Positions 26,551-34,459 of a stretch of DNA of 64,000 nucleotides are shown here, one piece after another. The stretch comes from Nocardia abscessus. GTDB taxonomy: Bacteria > Actinomycetota > Actinomycetes > Mycobacteriales > Mycobacteriaceae. Position 1 is the stretch's first letter. Each line of letters opens with the position of its first letter. The translations under genes were made by a program, and so were the position numbers. The DNA is taken from NCBI RefSeq assembly GCF_015477775.1, contig NZ_JADLQO010000022.1:17876-81875 (forward strand). Direction: 5' to 3'. The notes under the pieces were generated by a model. It made no database searches. It was given only the letters and a program-made list of their open reading frames with translations, and was not told the DNA's origin.

Positions 26551-26816
26551 CGCGTAGGCCCGGGATCTTGTCGTCGTCATCGATCCCCGCTTGCCTACCC
26601 GCCGATTTGCCCTGGAGCGAGACATAGAGGTTGCCGGTGACAATCATCGGCGTCGCGGCCCTCAGCCATCGGCTCGTAGAAGGCCAGTAGGTCATCGGTT
26701 ACGAACCCGTCCGCAGTGGCGCGGGTTTCACTCGTCGCCGACTTGTAGAGGCGACCCTCGACACGCATGGGTCCGATCTCCAAAGGCTCGCTCAGCAGAC
26801 CTTGGCCATCCCGCAT
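26550..26816 (-). pseudogene. N-terminal fragment of an NADH:flavin oxidoreductase (OYE family)
   Basis: From ATG 26816 the sequence reads LSEPLEIGPMRVEGRLYKSA and ADGFVTDDLLAFYEPMAEG, the standard OYE start. A frameshift near 26660 leads to MIVTGNLYVSLQGKSAGRQA and DDDDKIPGLREW. There the OYE sequence stops and continues directly into EthD sequence. The rest of the barrel, with its flavin and active-site residues, is gone. Confidence 0.7.
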
Positions 26817-26832
26817 CCCTTCCACTTGAGTT

Positions 26833-26844
26833 ACTTGATCAAGT
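26833..26844. promoter_or_regulatory. Palindrome between divergent OYE and SDR remnants
   Basis: ACTTGATCAAGT is perfectly symmetric. A wider arm pair, CACTTGA and TCAAGTG, spans 26823-26845. It sits just upstream of the OYE-remnant ATG, and probably was a regulator-binding site of the divergent promoters. Confidence 0.45.
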
Positions 26845-26916
26845 GTGATGAGGCTATCAGTAGTCACTCACATGATGCTGGAGTCACATCTGACTATTTC
26901 ATCATCAGGAGGTTGC

Positions 26917-27160
26917 ATGCGGCGGAGATGCTCGCGGGCACACGGCCGTCGTAACCGGTGGAGCTCGTGGAACCGGTTTCGGCACGGCTCGCCAGGCCGT
27001 CCGGCTCGACGGTCGGGTTGCCACCCTCGACGTGGACGGCGCGGCTGCACGGGACGCCGCATCCACCGCCGGTTCATTGCTACGGGCGCAACGTTCGCTG
27101 CCGACGTCCGTGACGTGTCCGCGCTCGGGGCGGGACGGGAATCGAGTCGGCCGTGGCGAC
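26917..27160 (+). pseudogene. SDR remnant, N-terminal part
   Basis: An ATG preceded by AGGAGG opens the gene. Within 12 codons the frame changes, and VVTGGARGTGFGTARQAVRL, then DGRVATLDVDGAAARDAAS, gives a clear SDR nucleotide-binding motif. A second shift leads to ATGATFAADVRDVSALGAG, the next conserved SDR segment. The catalytic half is absent. Confidence 0.65.
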
Positions 27161-27254
27161 GCGGGTCGTCGACCGCGACGTCTTGGTCGTCACCAGCGTC
27201 GCTCCGGGCCACCCGCTCGGCGAACCGAACTCGTACTGCCGTATCGCGTACACC

Positions 27255-28022
27255 TCAACTCCTCGCGACCGCGGCGGTCGCTGTTGCGCTGATCAGCCGG
27301 TAGATGATCGGCTGGGCGGCGATATCGTTGGCGGCGAAGTTGGCCAGGACGAAGGTGCGGAAGCTCGGCCGCAACAGCAGGCTGGGCAGGAAGGCGCGCA
27401 GGGTGGGCCAGCCGGCGTGGTTGACGAGCGTGTAATCGTCCGGTTCGCCGGGCAGTGGACGCATCGGAACCGAGTCCGGCAGTGCGGTTGTGCGCTGGAA
27501 CCAGCCCGCGGTGTACTCCCAGACGTCGTAGACGGTGTCGCGGTTCGGGCAGTGGAAGTAGTTGAACAGGAACCAGTTACCCGGATCGTGTGTGACATCG
27601 GCGATCCGGGCCGGACTGCTCATGGCGATCTGGTGTACGTACCGGGCGCTGCTGGTCAGCAGCGCGACCGGTTCCTGCCATACCGGGTCGGCGCGGACCG
27701 CGTCGAGGTCGGCGACGGTGCGGGTGCGGACGAGTACGACGATGTCGTAGCGGGCGGGACGAGCTCCGGCCCGGCGCAGCAGTTCGCCGCCCTCGCCGGG
27801 AGGCCGCAGTGCCGCCCGGAACGCTGACACCTCGAGGACATCGTCTCGGCGGGCCAGCCGCGCGCAGAGGGTACCGAGGGCCGAGGCGCGGCGTCGTGAT
27901 CGGGCAGGCAGCGGGAACGGCCCGGCCCAGCCGCCTGTTTCGGCGGCCAGCAGCAAAAATCCGTTGTCGGTGGGTGTGATGAGGCGCGCCTTGACGGCCA
28001 GGTGGTCGTTGACGATCTTCAC
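27255..28022 (-). CDS. Hypothetical protein, possible partner of the flavin monooxygenase remnant
   Basis: 255 residues with no signal peptide. It contains YDIVVLVRTRTVADLDAVRA, NWFLFNYFHCPNRDTVYDVW and YTAGWFQRTTALPDSVPM (each in part), consistent with a small soluble domain of ferredoxin-like character, but I do not recognise the family with certainty. It lies 33 bp after the FAD monooxygenase remnant on the same strand and was probably cotranscribed with it. Confidence 0.7.
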   Translation of the reverse strand: MKIVNDHLAVKARLITPTDNGFLLLAAETGGWAGPFPLPARSRRRASALGTLCARLARRDDVLEVSAFRAALRPPGEGGELLRRAGARPARYDIVVLVRTRTVADLDAVRADPVWQEPVALLTSSARYVHQIAMSSPARIADVTHDPGNWFLFNYFHCPNRDTVYDVWEYTAGWFQRTTALPDSVPMRPLPGEPDDYTLVNHAGWPTLRAFLPSLLLRPSFRTFVLANFAANDIAAQPIIYRLISATATAAVARS

Positions 28023-28055
28023 GGCGTTTTCCGTTCTCGCGTGGCGGTTTGGAGC

Positions 28056-28661
28056 TCAGCGGCGGTCGAGCCCGGACAGCCGCCAGGCCAGCCGGTTGCG
28101 CACTGCCGGAGCCCTGCCCGCCAGCGCCATGGCGGTGTTGCGCATCGGCCGAACGCGTGCCGATGCGGTGGCGAGGTCGGTGAGCCGACTGGCGATGGAG
28201 ACCCAGCGAGCGCGGATCGGTTCGCCTTCCGAAAGGGTGGCGGTCACCGAATCCGGTGCCTGGGTTATCCCGGTGACCGTGGCCGGGCGGGTCACCTTGC
28301 CACCGAGCTCGGTGAGCCGGTCCAGCAGGAATTTCTCGGTGTCGGCCTGGGAGATCATCAGCGTGTAGGGGTAGGCGGTGGGCAGTTCGCTGAACGGCAC
28401 CGCCACCAGCAGCCGATCCCGGTCGCGGATCGTGAACGTCGGCGTGTGCACACCGCGGGCGACCAGAGCGGGGACCACGCCGTAGGGCTCCAGTATTTCC
28501 AGGGTGCGCGGATGCACCACCGCCGCGCGAGAGGTGTTGGCTCCCTCGGCCTGCCGGTCCACGATCACCACCTCGCGACCGAGCTGTTCGAGCACGACTG
28601 CCGCGGCGAGCCCGACCGGGCCGGCTCCGACGATCAACACGTCTGCGATGGGGTTCTTCAT
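28056..28661 (-). pseudogene. FAD-dependent monooxygenase that lost its central region in frame
   Basis: 201 residues read without a stop from an ATG with GGAGTCG upstream. The N-terminus is a complete aromatic-hydroxylase-type FAD-binding start: DVLIVGAGPVGLAAAVVLEQ, then VVIVDRQAEG and AAVVHPRTLEIL. After about residue 150 (EGEPIRARWVS) the sequence jumps to RLTDLATASARVRPMRNTAM and VRNRLAWRLSGLDRR, which is the C-terminal end of such enzymes. The GD FAD-ribityl motif and about half of the usual length (near 400 residues) are missing. It should be inactive as a monooxygenase. Confidence 0.7.
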
Positions 28662-28769
28662 AACGACTCCTCGAGGTGAACGCTTGTTGTCAGTACAGCT
28701 AGAAGACGAGTCAGCGGGTGGCGTAGCTTCGATTCCCCAGGCGGCGATGGCGCACCGGCGCGGGGACTG

Positions 28770-29666
28770 TCAGCCGCCGGTCGGGGCCTGCCGGAAGAAG
28801 TCGATCTGGTCGGCTACGACGGTGTCCCGCAAGGCCGGGTCGGTGTAGAAGGAGAAATGGGTGCCGGGATATACCCTCAACTCGCCGCGCGGCGCGGCGT
28901 CGGCCAGCGCGCGACTCGTCTTCACCGGCGTCTCCTGATCCTCGGCGGCAGCACAGACCAGTAATGGGCACGATAGTCGTGCAGCAGACTCCGCGGGATG
29001 GTAGCGCATCATCGCCAGCAGCGCGCGGGGAGCAATGATGTTGCGCCACAGGGTTTCCCCACCCCCGGTGAGGGTCTGAATGTGACGCTCGGCTTCCGGC
29101 GTCGCGGTCACGGCGAGCTCCCCTGGCCGACCGACCATCGGGATGTAGTACGGGCGCATGCCCGCCGCGCCACGCAGCCGATCCCAGAGGATCGCGCCGA
29201 GCAGCTTCACGGTGTCCCGGACCGTTCTCCCCTCGACCCGCTTCGGAAAGCCGTTGAACGGGATCTGCGCCACGACGGCACCCAAGCGCGGGTCGTCGGC
29301 CGCGACGGCAACAGCGTGCGCTCCACCGAGCGAGTTACCCCACAACAGAATCCGGTCGGCGTCGATGCGTGGGTGACCGCGAGCGAATTCGACAGCGGCG
29401 CGAATATCGGCGAGCTGACCGGCGATCCCGGGTACCTGCCGCGGTTCGCCGGCGCTCTCGCCGAAGCTACGGTAGTCGAACACCAATGCCGCGAAGCCTG
29501 CGCCGGCGAAGCGCTCGGCATAGTCGAACAGCCGGTCCATCGTTCCACTGAAACCGTGGCAGAGCACCACACATGGCAACTGAGCGGAGCCGGTGGGCAG
29601 AAAGAGGCGTCCGGCACACCGGACACCGGCGACGTCGAACGAGACCTTGGTACGCATAAGGGCCAT
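28770..29666 (-). CDS. Alpha/beta hydrolase (dienelactone-hydrolase-like esterase)
   Basis: 298 residues from ATG 29666; the ATG at 29657 is equally likely. LCHGFSGTMDRLFDYAERFA gives the oxyanion-hole His-Gly, and VFDYRSFGESAGEPR follows. The nucleophile elbow is LWGNSLGGAHAVAVA (GNSLGG). CAAAEDQETPVKTSR carries the acid and YPGTHFSFYTDP the His. This arrangement matches xylan-esterase/DLH-like hydrolases of actinobacteria. It is divergent from the TetR gene at 29734, only 67 bp away, and is probably repressed by it. Confidence 0.9.
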   Translation of the reverse strand: MALMRTKVSFDVAGVRCAGRLFLPTGSAQLPCVVLCHGFSGTMDRLFDYAERFAGAGFAALVFDYRSFGESAGEPRQVPGIAGQLADIRAAVEFARGHPRIDADRILLWGNSLGGAHAVAVAADDPRLGAVVAQIPFNGFPKRVEGRTVRDTVKLLGAILWDRLRGAAGMRPYYIPMVGRPGELAVTATPEAERHIQTLTGGGETLWRNIIAPRALLAMMRYHPAESAARLSCPLLVCAAAEDQETPVKTSRALADAAPRGELRVYPGTHFSFYTDPALRDTVVADQIDFFRQAPTGG

Positions 29667-29689
29667 CCCTGCGGCATAGACTGACTGTT

Positions 29690-29727
29690 GGTAAGTACCG
29701 TAGCGGATTTTTTGACCGTAGGTAAGT
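29690..29727. promoter_or_regulatory. Paired direct repeats in the hydrolase/TetR divergent promoter
   Basis: GGTAAGT occurs at 29690 and 29721, and ACCGTAG at 29697 and 29715, giving two rearranged copies of the same 13 bp. They fill the 67-bp space between the divergent starts and are the best candidate operators for the TetR protein. Confidence 0.5.
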
Positions 29728-29733
29728 GATTGC

Positions 29734-30435
29734 ATGACACCTGAGCGCATACTGGCGGCCGCGCGCGTCCTGTTCGCCACCCGCGGCTACCGAGCCACAT
29801 CCATGCAGGCCATCGCCGACGAGGTGGGCGTCACCAAAGCCGCCCTCTACTACCACTTCGACTCCAAGGACGCGATCCTGCATCAGCTCACGCTGCCGCT
29901 GCTGGACGAATTGGACGCGGTGCTGGCCGAGGCCGAGTCGGAACCGAGCGCCGAGGAGGTCCGGTGGCGGGCGATCGAGGGTTATGTCGATGTGCACCTG
30001 CGCCACCGGCACACCCTGACCATGCTGGTCAGAGATATGACACTGCTCGTCCAAGCTCCGGTGGCCGACCGTTTCCGCGCCGCGATCGCCTTGGCGAACG
30101 AGCTGGTGGCGGGTCCCGGGAGCGGGATCGAGCAGCGGGTGCGGGCCTCTCAGGTGGTCGCGGGCCTGGCCGACCCCGTCGTCCTGTTCCGCAACGAACC
30201 GGTCGATCGGCTGAGGCAATTGATCCTGGACGGCGCGCGGGCGCTGCTGGGCGAACCCATCGAGCCCAGGCCGACCGGTCGCGCCAGGGGCCGCAACGGG
30301 GGACGGCCCGCGAAACTCACCGGCGAGCAGATCGAACAGGCGCGCTCGATGCACGCCGACGGTGACGATGCCGAGGACATCGCTACCCGTTTCGGTGTCT
30401 CCCGGGCAACCGTCTACCGATATCTCAAAAACTAA
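29734..30435 (+). CDS. TetR-family regulator with an additional C-terminal helix-turn-helix
   Basis: 233 residues. The N-terminal TetR helix-turn-helix is ILAAARVLFATRGYRATSMQ, then AIADEVGVTKAALYYHFDSK. The middle is a normal TetR ligand domain. Unusually, the last 48 residues, GRNGGRPAKLTGEQIEQARS and ATRFGVSRATVYRYLK, form a second helix-turn-helix of the Hin/resolvase type (HTH_7). The protein could therefore contact DNA at two sites per subunit. It is divergent from the esterase gene, whose expression it probably controls. Confidence 0.9.
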   Translation: MTPERILAAARVLFATRGYRATSMQAIADEVGVTKAALYYHFDSKDAILHQLTLPLLDELDAVLAEAESEPSAEEVRWRAIEGYVDVHLRHRHTLTMLVRDMTLLVQAPVADRFRAAIALANELVAGPGSGIEQRVRASQVVAGLADPVVLFRNEPVDRLRQLILDGARALLGEPIEPRPTGRARGRNGGRPAKLTGEQIEQARSMHADGDDAEDIATRFGVSRATVYRYLKN

Positions 30436-30451
30436 TGATTATGAGATTTGA

Positions 30452-30640
30452 TTATGAGATTCGTTGTGGGCGGTGTGGCCGCAGTTCGGCAGGACGGCGG
30501 ACATGGCGTTCGGGATGCGCGCCGCCAGTCCATCGGCTCGAGATGCGGGCAACCAGGTGTCCGGGTCACCCCCACAGAATGAGTGTGGGTGCGGTGACCC
30601 GAGCGAGCCCCGCGTCGGTGAGCCGGAAGTCCAATGTTGC
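30452..30640 (-). pseudogene. Alpha/beta hydrolase C-terminal remnant
   Basis: LARVTAPTLILWGDPDTWLP (needing one frameshift near 30575), then SRADGLAARIPNAMSAVLPN and CGHTAHNE, give the acid and catalytic-His segments of an alpha/beta hydrolase. It follows IS5 transposase sequence without a gap, so an insertion or deletion joined the two. Confidence 0.6.
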
Positions 30641-30990
30641 TGCGAGGGTGAGGAAGGCGAGGAAGTGGGTGGGCTTGCGGTCGTGGCGCGGATGTCGAGG
30701 CGGTTGTAGCCGGTCAGCCAGGAAATCGTGCGTTCCGCGTCGATCACCGCCCGCGCGATCAGTCGATCAAGCCTTGCCTACCCAACTCATCGAGCACAGC
30801 CCGGTGTAACCGCCGCCAAACCCCCGCCTCGGTCCACTCTGCCGGTGCTCCCGTCCTTCTGCGCGGTCGATCGCTCCGTCGGCGAGCGAGCGGTTTCCGC
30901 TGCACCCGGCCTGCCTCTGACGTTGTTGCTGGGACTACATACCGAGACCAGGGTGCCGCCGCGGCGGGGCGCTGGCGTTGCGGCCGCAGG
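30640..30990 (-). mobile_element. IS5-family transposase remnant
   Basis: Leftward frames give EWTEAGVWRRLHRAVLDELG and RQGLID, the end of the DUF4096-like N-terminal domain of IS5 transposases. Then, after a large internal deletion and a stop, AERTISWLTGYNRLDIR and, in another frame, KPTHFLAFLTLAATL give the C-terminal part. The DDE core between them is missing, so the element cannot move. No terminal inverted repeats were identified. Confidence 0.7.
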
Positions 30991-31099
30991 ACCTGGATCC
31001 GGTGCAGTTGCTGATCCTGCTGCGGGAAAAGGGCGGCACCCAGTTGTGGCGACACGGGCTTCCTCTGCTGCCGCTTCAGCAATCTCAGAGGTCTGGTGT

Positions 31100-31732
31100 T
31101 CACCAGTTTCGGTACGGCCAGTGCAGAGCGCCCAGGCCGGCGAGCAGGAGGTACGCGCCGACCCAGGTCCACATCCACATGGTGCGGGTCCGTCGCTCGT
31201 CGGGTGGCAGAGCCGAGACGAGGTTGCCGGGGTGATAGCGGACGGATTCGGCGATCCGTACCTCCCCGGCCGTGGTGAAGTGGAGCTTCGGGGCAGTGAT
31301 CGAGGTGGGTACGTCCTCGCATCGCAACTGTGCGACCTCGACGGTGTCCAGTCCCCCGGGTGCGGTCCGCCGGACATCGAGGACAACGCAATCGGCGGTG
31401 CGACCCATCGTGGTCAGCAGGACCACTTGCACCGCAATCGGGCCGATGAGCAGAACGGGAGACGCTATGAAGATCGCCAGGGCAAACGACCAAGCCGACT
31501 CCGATATGCTCGCCAACGCGAAGGCGTAGCCGAAACACACGGCCATCCCGATGAACCCCACAGGGATGACCGCCAACTGTAGAGCGCCTTCCCGAAAACC
31601 GACCAGCGCCATGCCAACGGCGAGAACCGGCATGACCGCCAAACAGATCGGGGCGAGCTTCGGCGCCCACGCGGCCCAGCCGCTTTTGTTGTCCACGCGG
31701 TCGATGATCGACTGAAATATGCGAACCCTCAA
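31100..31732 (-). CDS. Membrane protein, hypothetical
   Basis: 210 residues from a TTG with GGAGG nine bases upstream; the N-terminus reads RVRIFQSIIDRVDNK. Three hydrophobic segments follow in the first half (LAPICLAVMPVLAVGMALVG, LAVIPVGFIGMAVCFGYAFA, LAIFIASPVLLIGPIAVQVV in parts). A soluble strand-rich middle contains DCVVLDVRRTAPGGLDTVEV, and a final membrane segment (WTWVGAYLLLAGLGALHW) lies near the C-terminus. The layout resembles DUF3592-type membrane proteins. Function unknown. Confidence 0.7.
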   Translation of the reverse strand: MRVRIFQSIIDRVDNKSGWAAWAPKLAPICLAVMPVLAVGMALVGFREGALQLAVIPVGFIGMAVCFGYAFALASISESAWSFALAIFIASPVLLIGPIAVQVVLLTTMGRTADCVVLDVRRTAPGGLDTVEVAQLRCEDVPTSITAPKLHFTTAGEVRIAESVRYHPGNLVSALPPDERRTRTMWMWTWVGAYLLLAGLGALHWPYRNW

Positions 31733-31940
31733 GCCTTTTCGCCTCCGGCGTCCGGCCGACGCTGACGAGGGCCGAAAGGTTCCTGATCGTTCGCCGGCTG
31801 CCCCACGCAGGTCAGCCCCAATCTGCCGGCAACACTCGTCTGCCCCAGGCACTGTCCGGACCGACCGGGATGTTCCTGATAGCTGCTGGGCCTCTTGTCG
31901 ACAGCGTGTCAGGGTGGTCCGGTCCGAGTGGCGCGAGCGG

Positions 31941-32205
31941 AAGCCCGATGGCTGCGGTCGCAGAGTATCGAAATCAGGTCGAGGAACGACGAAGGCTACT
32001 CGGCCCGGATCACCCCAACACGCTGCGCGCTCAGGAGAATCTGGCCGGCTGGCTCGGCGCCAGCGGCGACATGAACGGCGCGATTGCCGAGTACGAGGAG
32101 TTACACGCGATACGGCTTCGGTTGCTCGGTCCGAGTCATCCGGCAACCATCGCCGCAAGCCGTGGGATCGCATTCTGGCGCTCGACCCAGAAGCAGCGAA
32201 AGTGA
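31941..32205 (+). pseudogene. Tetratricopeptide-repeat protein remnant
   Basis: VAEYRNQVEERRRLLGPDHP, then NTLRAQENLAGWLGASGDMN and YEELHAIRLRLLGPSHPATI are two kinesin-light-chain-type TPR units of 42 residues. Large actinobacterial signalling or NB-ARC proteins carry such units at their C-terminus. No start or other domain is present upstream, so this is the tail of a lost gene. Confidence 0.6.
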
Positions 32206-32378
32206 TGTCGAGTTCGGTGCTGAGCGAGAGCCGAGACCACGCGCTCCCACTATGTTGTGTCTTCCGACCCGGTGAGTGATTGTGGCTCGGCCGACCGGGT
32301 GGGGCGCAACTTGGCCAACAATCAGCCGGTGGTGGACGGTGGTGCGCTGCACGCGGGTGGGACGGGAGTCGTTGGCGC

Positions 32379-32846
32379 CTAGCGACCGGCGACCGACCCA
32401 GGTGAGTCCGGTCGGGTACCGAGCCCGGCAACGAAAACCCGTTCCAGCAGTGCGTACAGACGGTCCCGATCCTGGTCACCGAGCCTGTTCAGGCCGTCTC
32501 GGGTGGCGCGCATTCTCGCCCGGATCGTGTCGGTTACCCGCTCGCCCTCGGGCGTGATGACGAGATTGGTGACGCGCCGGTCGGATTCGCTGGCCTCCCG
32601 CCGCACGAGGCCACGCTTCTCCAGCCGGTTGATGATCCCGGTCACGTTGGAGGCGTCGCAGGCCAAGGTCTCGGCCAGGGCGCGCATCGCGACGGGCCCC
32701 CGGCGCAGCACGGTCAGCGCCCTGCCCTGGCTCGCTGTCAGGTTCTCACTCGCCGCCGCGACGGTGAAGTCGCCGTAGTAGGCGCCGAGCGACACCGAGA
32801 GCAGCTCCATCAGCTGGGCCGTGTCGACGCCGGAGGCTTCTGCCAT
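32379..32846 (-). CDS. MarR-family transcriptional regulator
   Basis: 155 residues with the MarR winged helix in the middle: MRALAETLACDASNVTGIIN, RLEKRGLVRREASESDRRVT and the wing LVITPEGERV. It is divergent from an old yellow enzyme gene, with two matching inverted repeats between them, so it probably represses that enzyme and itself until an electrophile or aromatic ligand binds. Confidence 0.92.
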   Translation of the reverse strand: MAEASGVDTAQLMELLSVSLGAYYGDFTVAAASENLTASQGRALTVLRRGPVAMRALAETLACDASNVTGIINRLEKRGLVRREASESDRRVTNLVITPEGERVTDTIRARMRATRDGLNRLGDQDRDRLYALLERVFVAGLGTRPDSPGSVAGR

Positions 32847-32869
32847 GACAGCCAGCCTATCCGCAGAAA

Positions 32870-32883
32870 CTTGACTATCTCAA
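32870..32883. promoter_or_regulatory. MarR-type operator, copy 1
   Basis: CTTGACTATCTCAA: TTGA and TCAA arms around CTATC. The same CTTGA-N4-CTCAA pattern recurs 41 bp away, about four helical turns. Confidence 0.55.
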
Positions 32884-32910
32884 ATATTTACCCCTAGCGT
32901 GTGGCCATTG

Positions 32911-32924
32911 CTTGAAGTTCTCAA
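32911..32924. promoter_or_regulatory. MarR-type operator, copy 2
   Basis: CTTGAAGTTCTCAA, identical to copy 1 except for the four central bases. It lies 30 bp upstream of the OYE start codon. Confidence 0.55.
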
Positions 32925-32954
32925 CCATCGAAGTTGTACCTACGAGGAGTACCA

Positions 32955-34082
32955 GTGATCGTCACCGCGTCCGACGCCGCTCGCGCAGCCGAGATCCTGT
33001 CCCGGCCCGTCGCGCTGAACGGACTGACCGTCCCGAACCGCATCGTGATGGCGCCGATGACGCGCAAGTTCTCCCCTGGCGGCGTTCCCGGTGACGATGT
33101 GCGGTCGTACTACGCCCGCCGCGCCGCCGCCGGCGTGGGCCTGATCATCACCGAGGGCACCTACGTCGGCCACGAGTCCGCCGGGCAGAGTGATCGTGTG
33201 CCACGGTTCCACGGTGAAGAGCAGTTGGCGGGGTGGGCGAAGGTCGCCGAGGACGTACACGCGGCAGGCGGCACGATCGTGCCGCAGCTGTGGCACATCG
33301 GCATGGTCCGCAACCAGGGCGACGCGCCCTACCCCGATGCGCCCGCCGTCGGCCCCTCCGGTATTCGCGTCGACGGCACCGAGGGTCTCGGTAAGGCGAT
33401 GACCCAGGGTGACCTGGACGACGTCATCGGCGCTTTCGCCGAAGCCGCGGCGGACGCCGAGCGCATCGGCTTCGACGGCGTCGAACTGCACGGTGCTCAC
33501 GGCTATCTCCTCGACCAGTTCCTGTGGGCGCGGACGAACCGCCGTAACGATGTCTACGGCGGCGGCACCGTGGCCCGTACAAGGTTCGCGGCCGAGGTGG
33601 TGGCCGCGGTTCGTGCCGCCGTCTCGCCCGGCTTCCCGGTGATCTTCCGCTACTCCCAGTGGAAGCAGGAAGCCTACGACGCGCGGCTCGCCGAGACTCC
33701 GCAGGAGCTGGAGGCGATCCTGGCTCCGCTCGCCGCGGCGGGCGTAGACGTCTTCCACGCCTCCACCCGTCGCTACTGGCTCCCGGAGTTCGACGGCTCG
33801 GACCTGAACCTGGCAGGCTGGACCAAGAAGCTCACCGGCAAGCCCACCGTCACCGTCGGCTCGGTCGGCCTCGACGGCGACTTCCTCCGTGCGTTCACGG
33901 GCGAGGGTGCCGAGCTCGGCAGCCTCGACAACCTCCTCGATCGCCTGGAGCGCGACGAATTCGACTTGATAGCCGTCGGTCGCGCCCTGCTCCAGGATCC
34001 GGAGTGGGCGTCCAAGGTCCTGGCGGGGCGGATCGACGAGCTGAAGCCTTACGACGCGGCGGCACTGAAGACGCTGAGTTAG
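32955..34082 (+). CDS. NADH:flavin oxidoreductase, old yellow enzyme (OYE) family
   Basis: 375 residues from a GTG with GAGGAG six bases upstream. An FMN-binding TIM barrel: NGLTVPNRIVMAPMTRKFSP at the N-terminus, IVPQLWHIGMVRN around residue 110, and GFDGVELHGAHGYLLDQFLW (in part) with the active-site region, followed by RTNRRNDVYGG. KPTVTVGSVGLD and LIAVGRALLQDPEW near the C-terminus bind the flavin phosphate. OYEs reduce alpha,beta-unsaturated carbonyls or nitro compounds with NAD(P)H. Control by the divergent MarR gene is likely, through the two CTTGA-N4-CTCAA sites. Confidence 0.93.
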   Translation: MIVTASDAARAAEILSRPVALNGLTVPNRIVMAPMTRKFSPGGVPGDDVRSYYARRAAAGVGLIITEGTYVGHESAGQSDRVPRFHGEEQLAGWAKVAEDVHAAGGTIVPQLWHIGMVRNQGDAPYPDAPAVGPSGIRVDGTEGLGKAMTQGDLDDVIGAFAEAAADAERIGFDGVELHGAHGYLLDQFLWARTNRRNDVYGGGTVARTRFAAEVVAAVRAAVSPGFPVIFRYSQWKQEAYDARLAETPQELEAILAPLAAAGVDVFHASTRRYWLPEFDGSDLNLAGWTKKLTGKPTVTVGSVGLDGDFLRAFTGEGAELGSLDNLLDRLERDEFDLIAVGRALLQDPEWASKVLAGRIDELKPYDAAALKTLS

Positions 34083-34097
34083 GCGGTCGTCCCCTGC

Positions 34098-34400
34098 TTG
34101 CTGCCCGCGTCCGGCGATCCCCTCGCTTACGACCTGACAGCCATGCGAGCCCACCTCGCGCCGCTACCTCCGACGCCACCGCCTCCGCCGAAACCGATTC
34201 CGCCGAGACCGATTCCGCTCGAACCCCCGGACGGCTCGGTCGTCCGCTTCACGAAAGGCGGGCACTACACCTACCCGCGGGCCGCCGTGGAAGTCGGAAG
34301 TAGTCTGGTTCCCGGTGTCGAGCCGGCGATCCAGATCGGTCTGTGTGGCGGTGGCCAGGGTCTCGCGTGGGTGTCGAAAGTTCCGGGCCGCGGCCGCTGA
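34098..34400 (+). CDS. Possible hypothetical protein, proline-rich
   Basis: 100 residues. The middle is strongly proline-rich (LPPTPPPPPKPIPPRPIP), followed by DGSVVRFTKGGHYTYPRAAV. No ribosome binding site is evident at the first start. It may be a remnant. It fills the space between the OYE gene and the first tandem TetR gene. Confidence 0.3.
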   Translation: MLPASGDPLAYDLTAMRAHLAPLPPTPPPPPKPIPPRPIPLEPPDGSVVRFTKGGHYTYPRAAVEVGSSLVPGVEPAIQIGLCGGGQGLAWVSKVPGRGR

Positions 34401-34459
34401 CACAGACCGTAGGGTTGGCGACGTCGGACATTCCCAGCGACAGCGGGCAGGAGGAGCTT

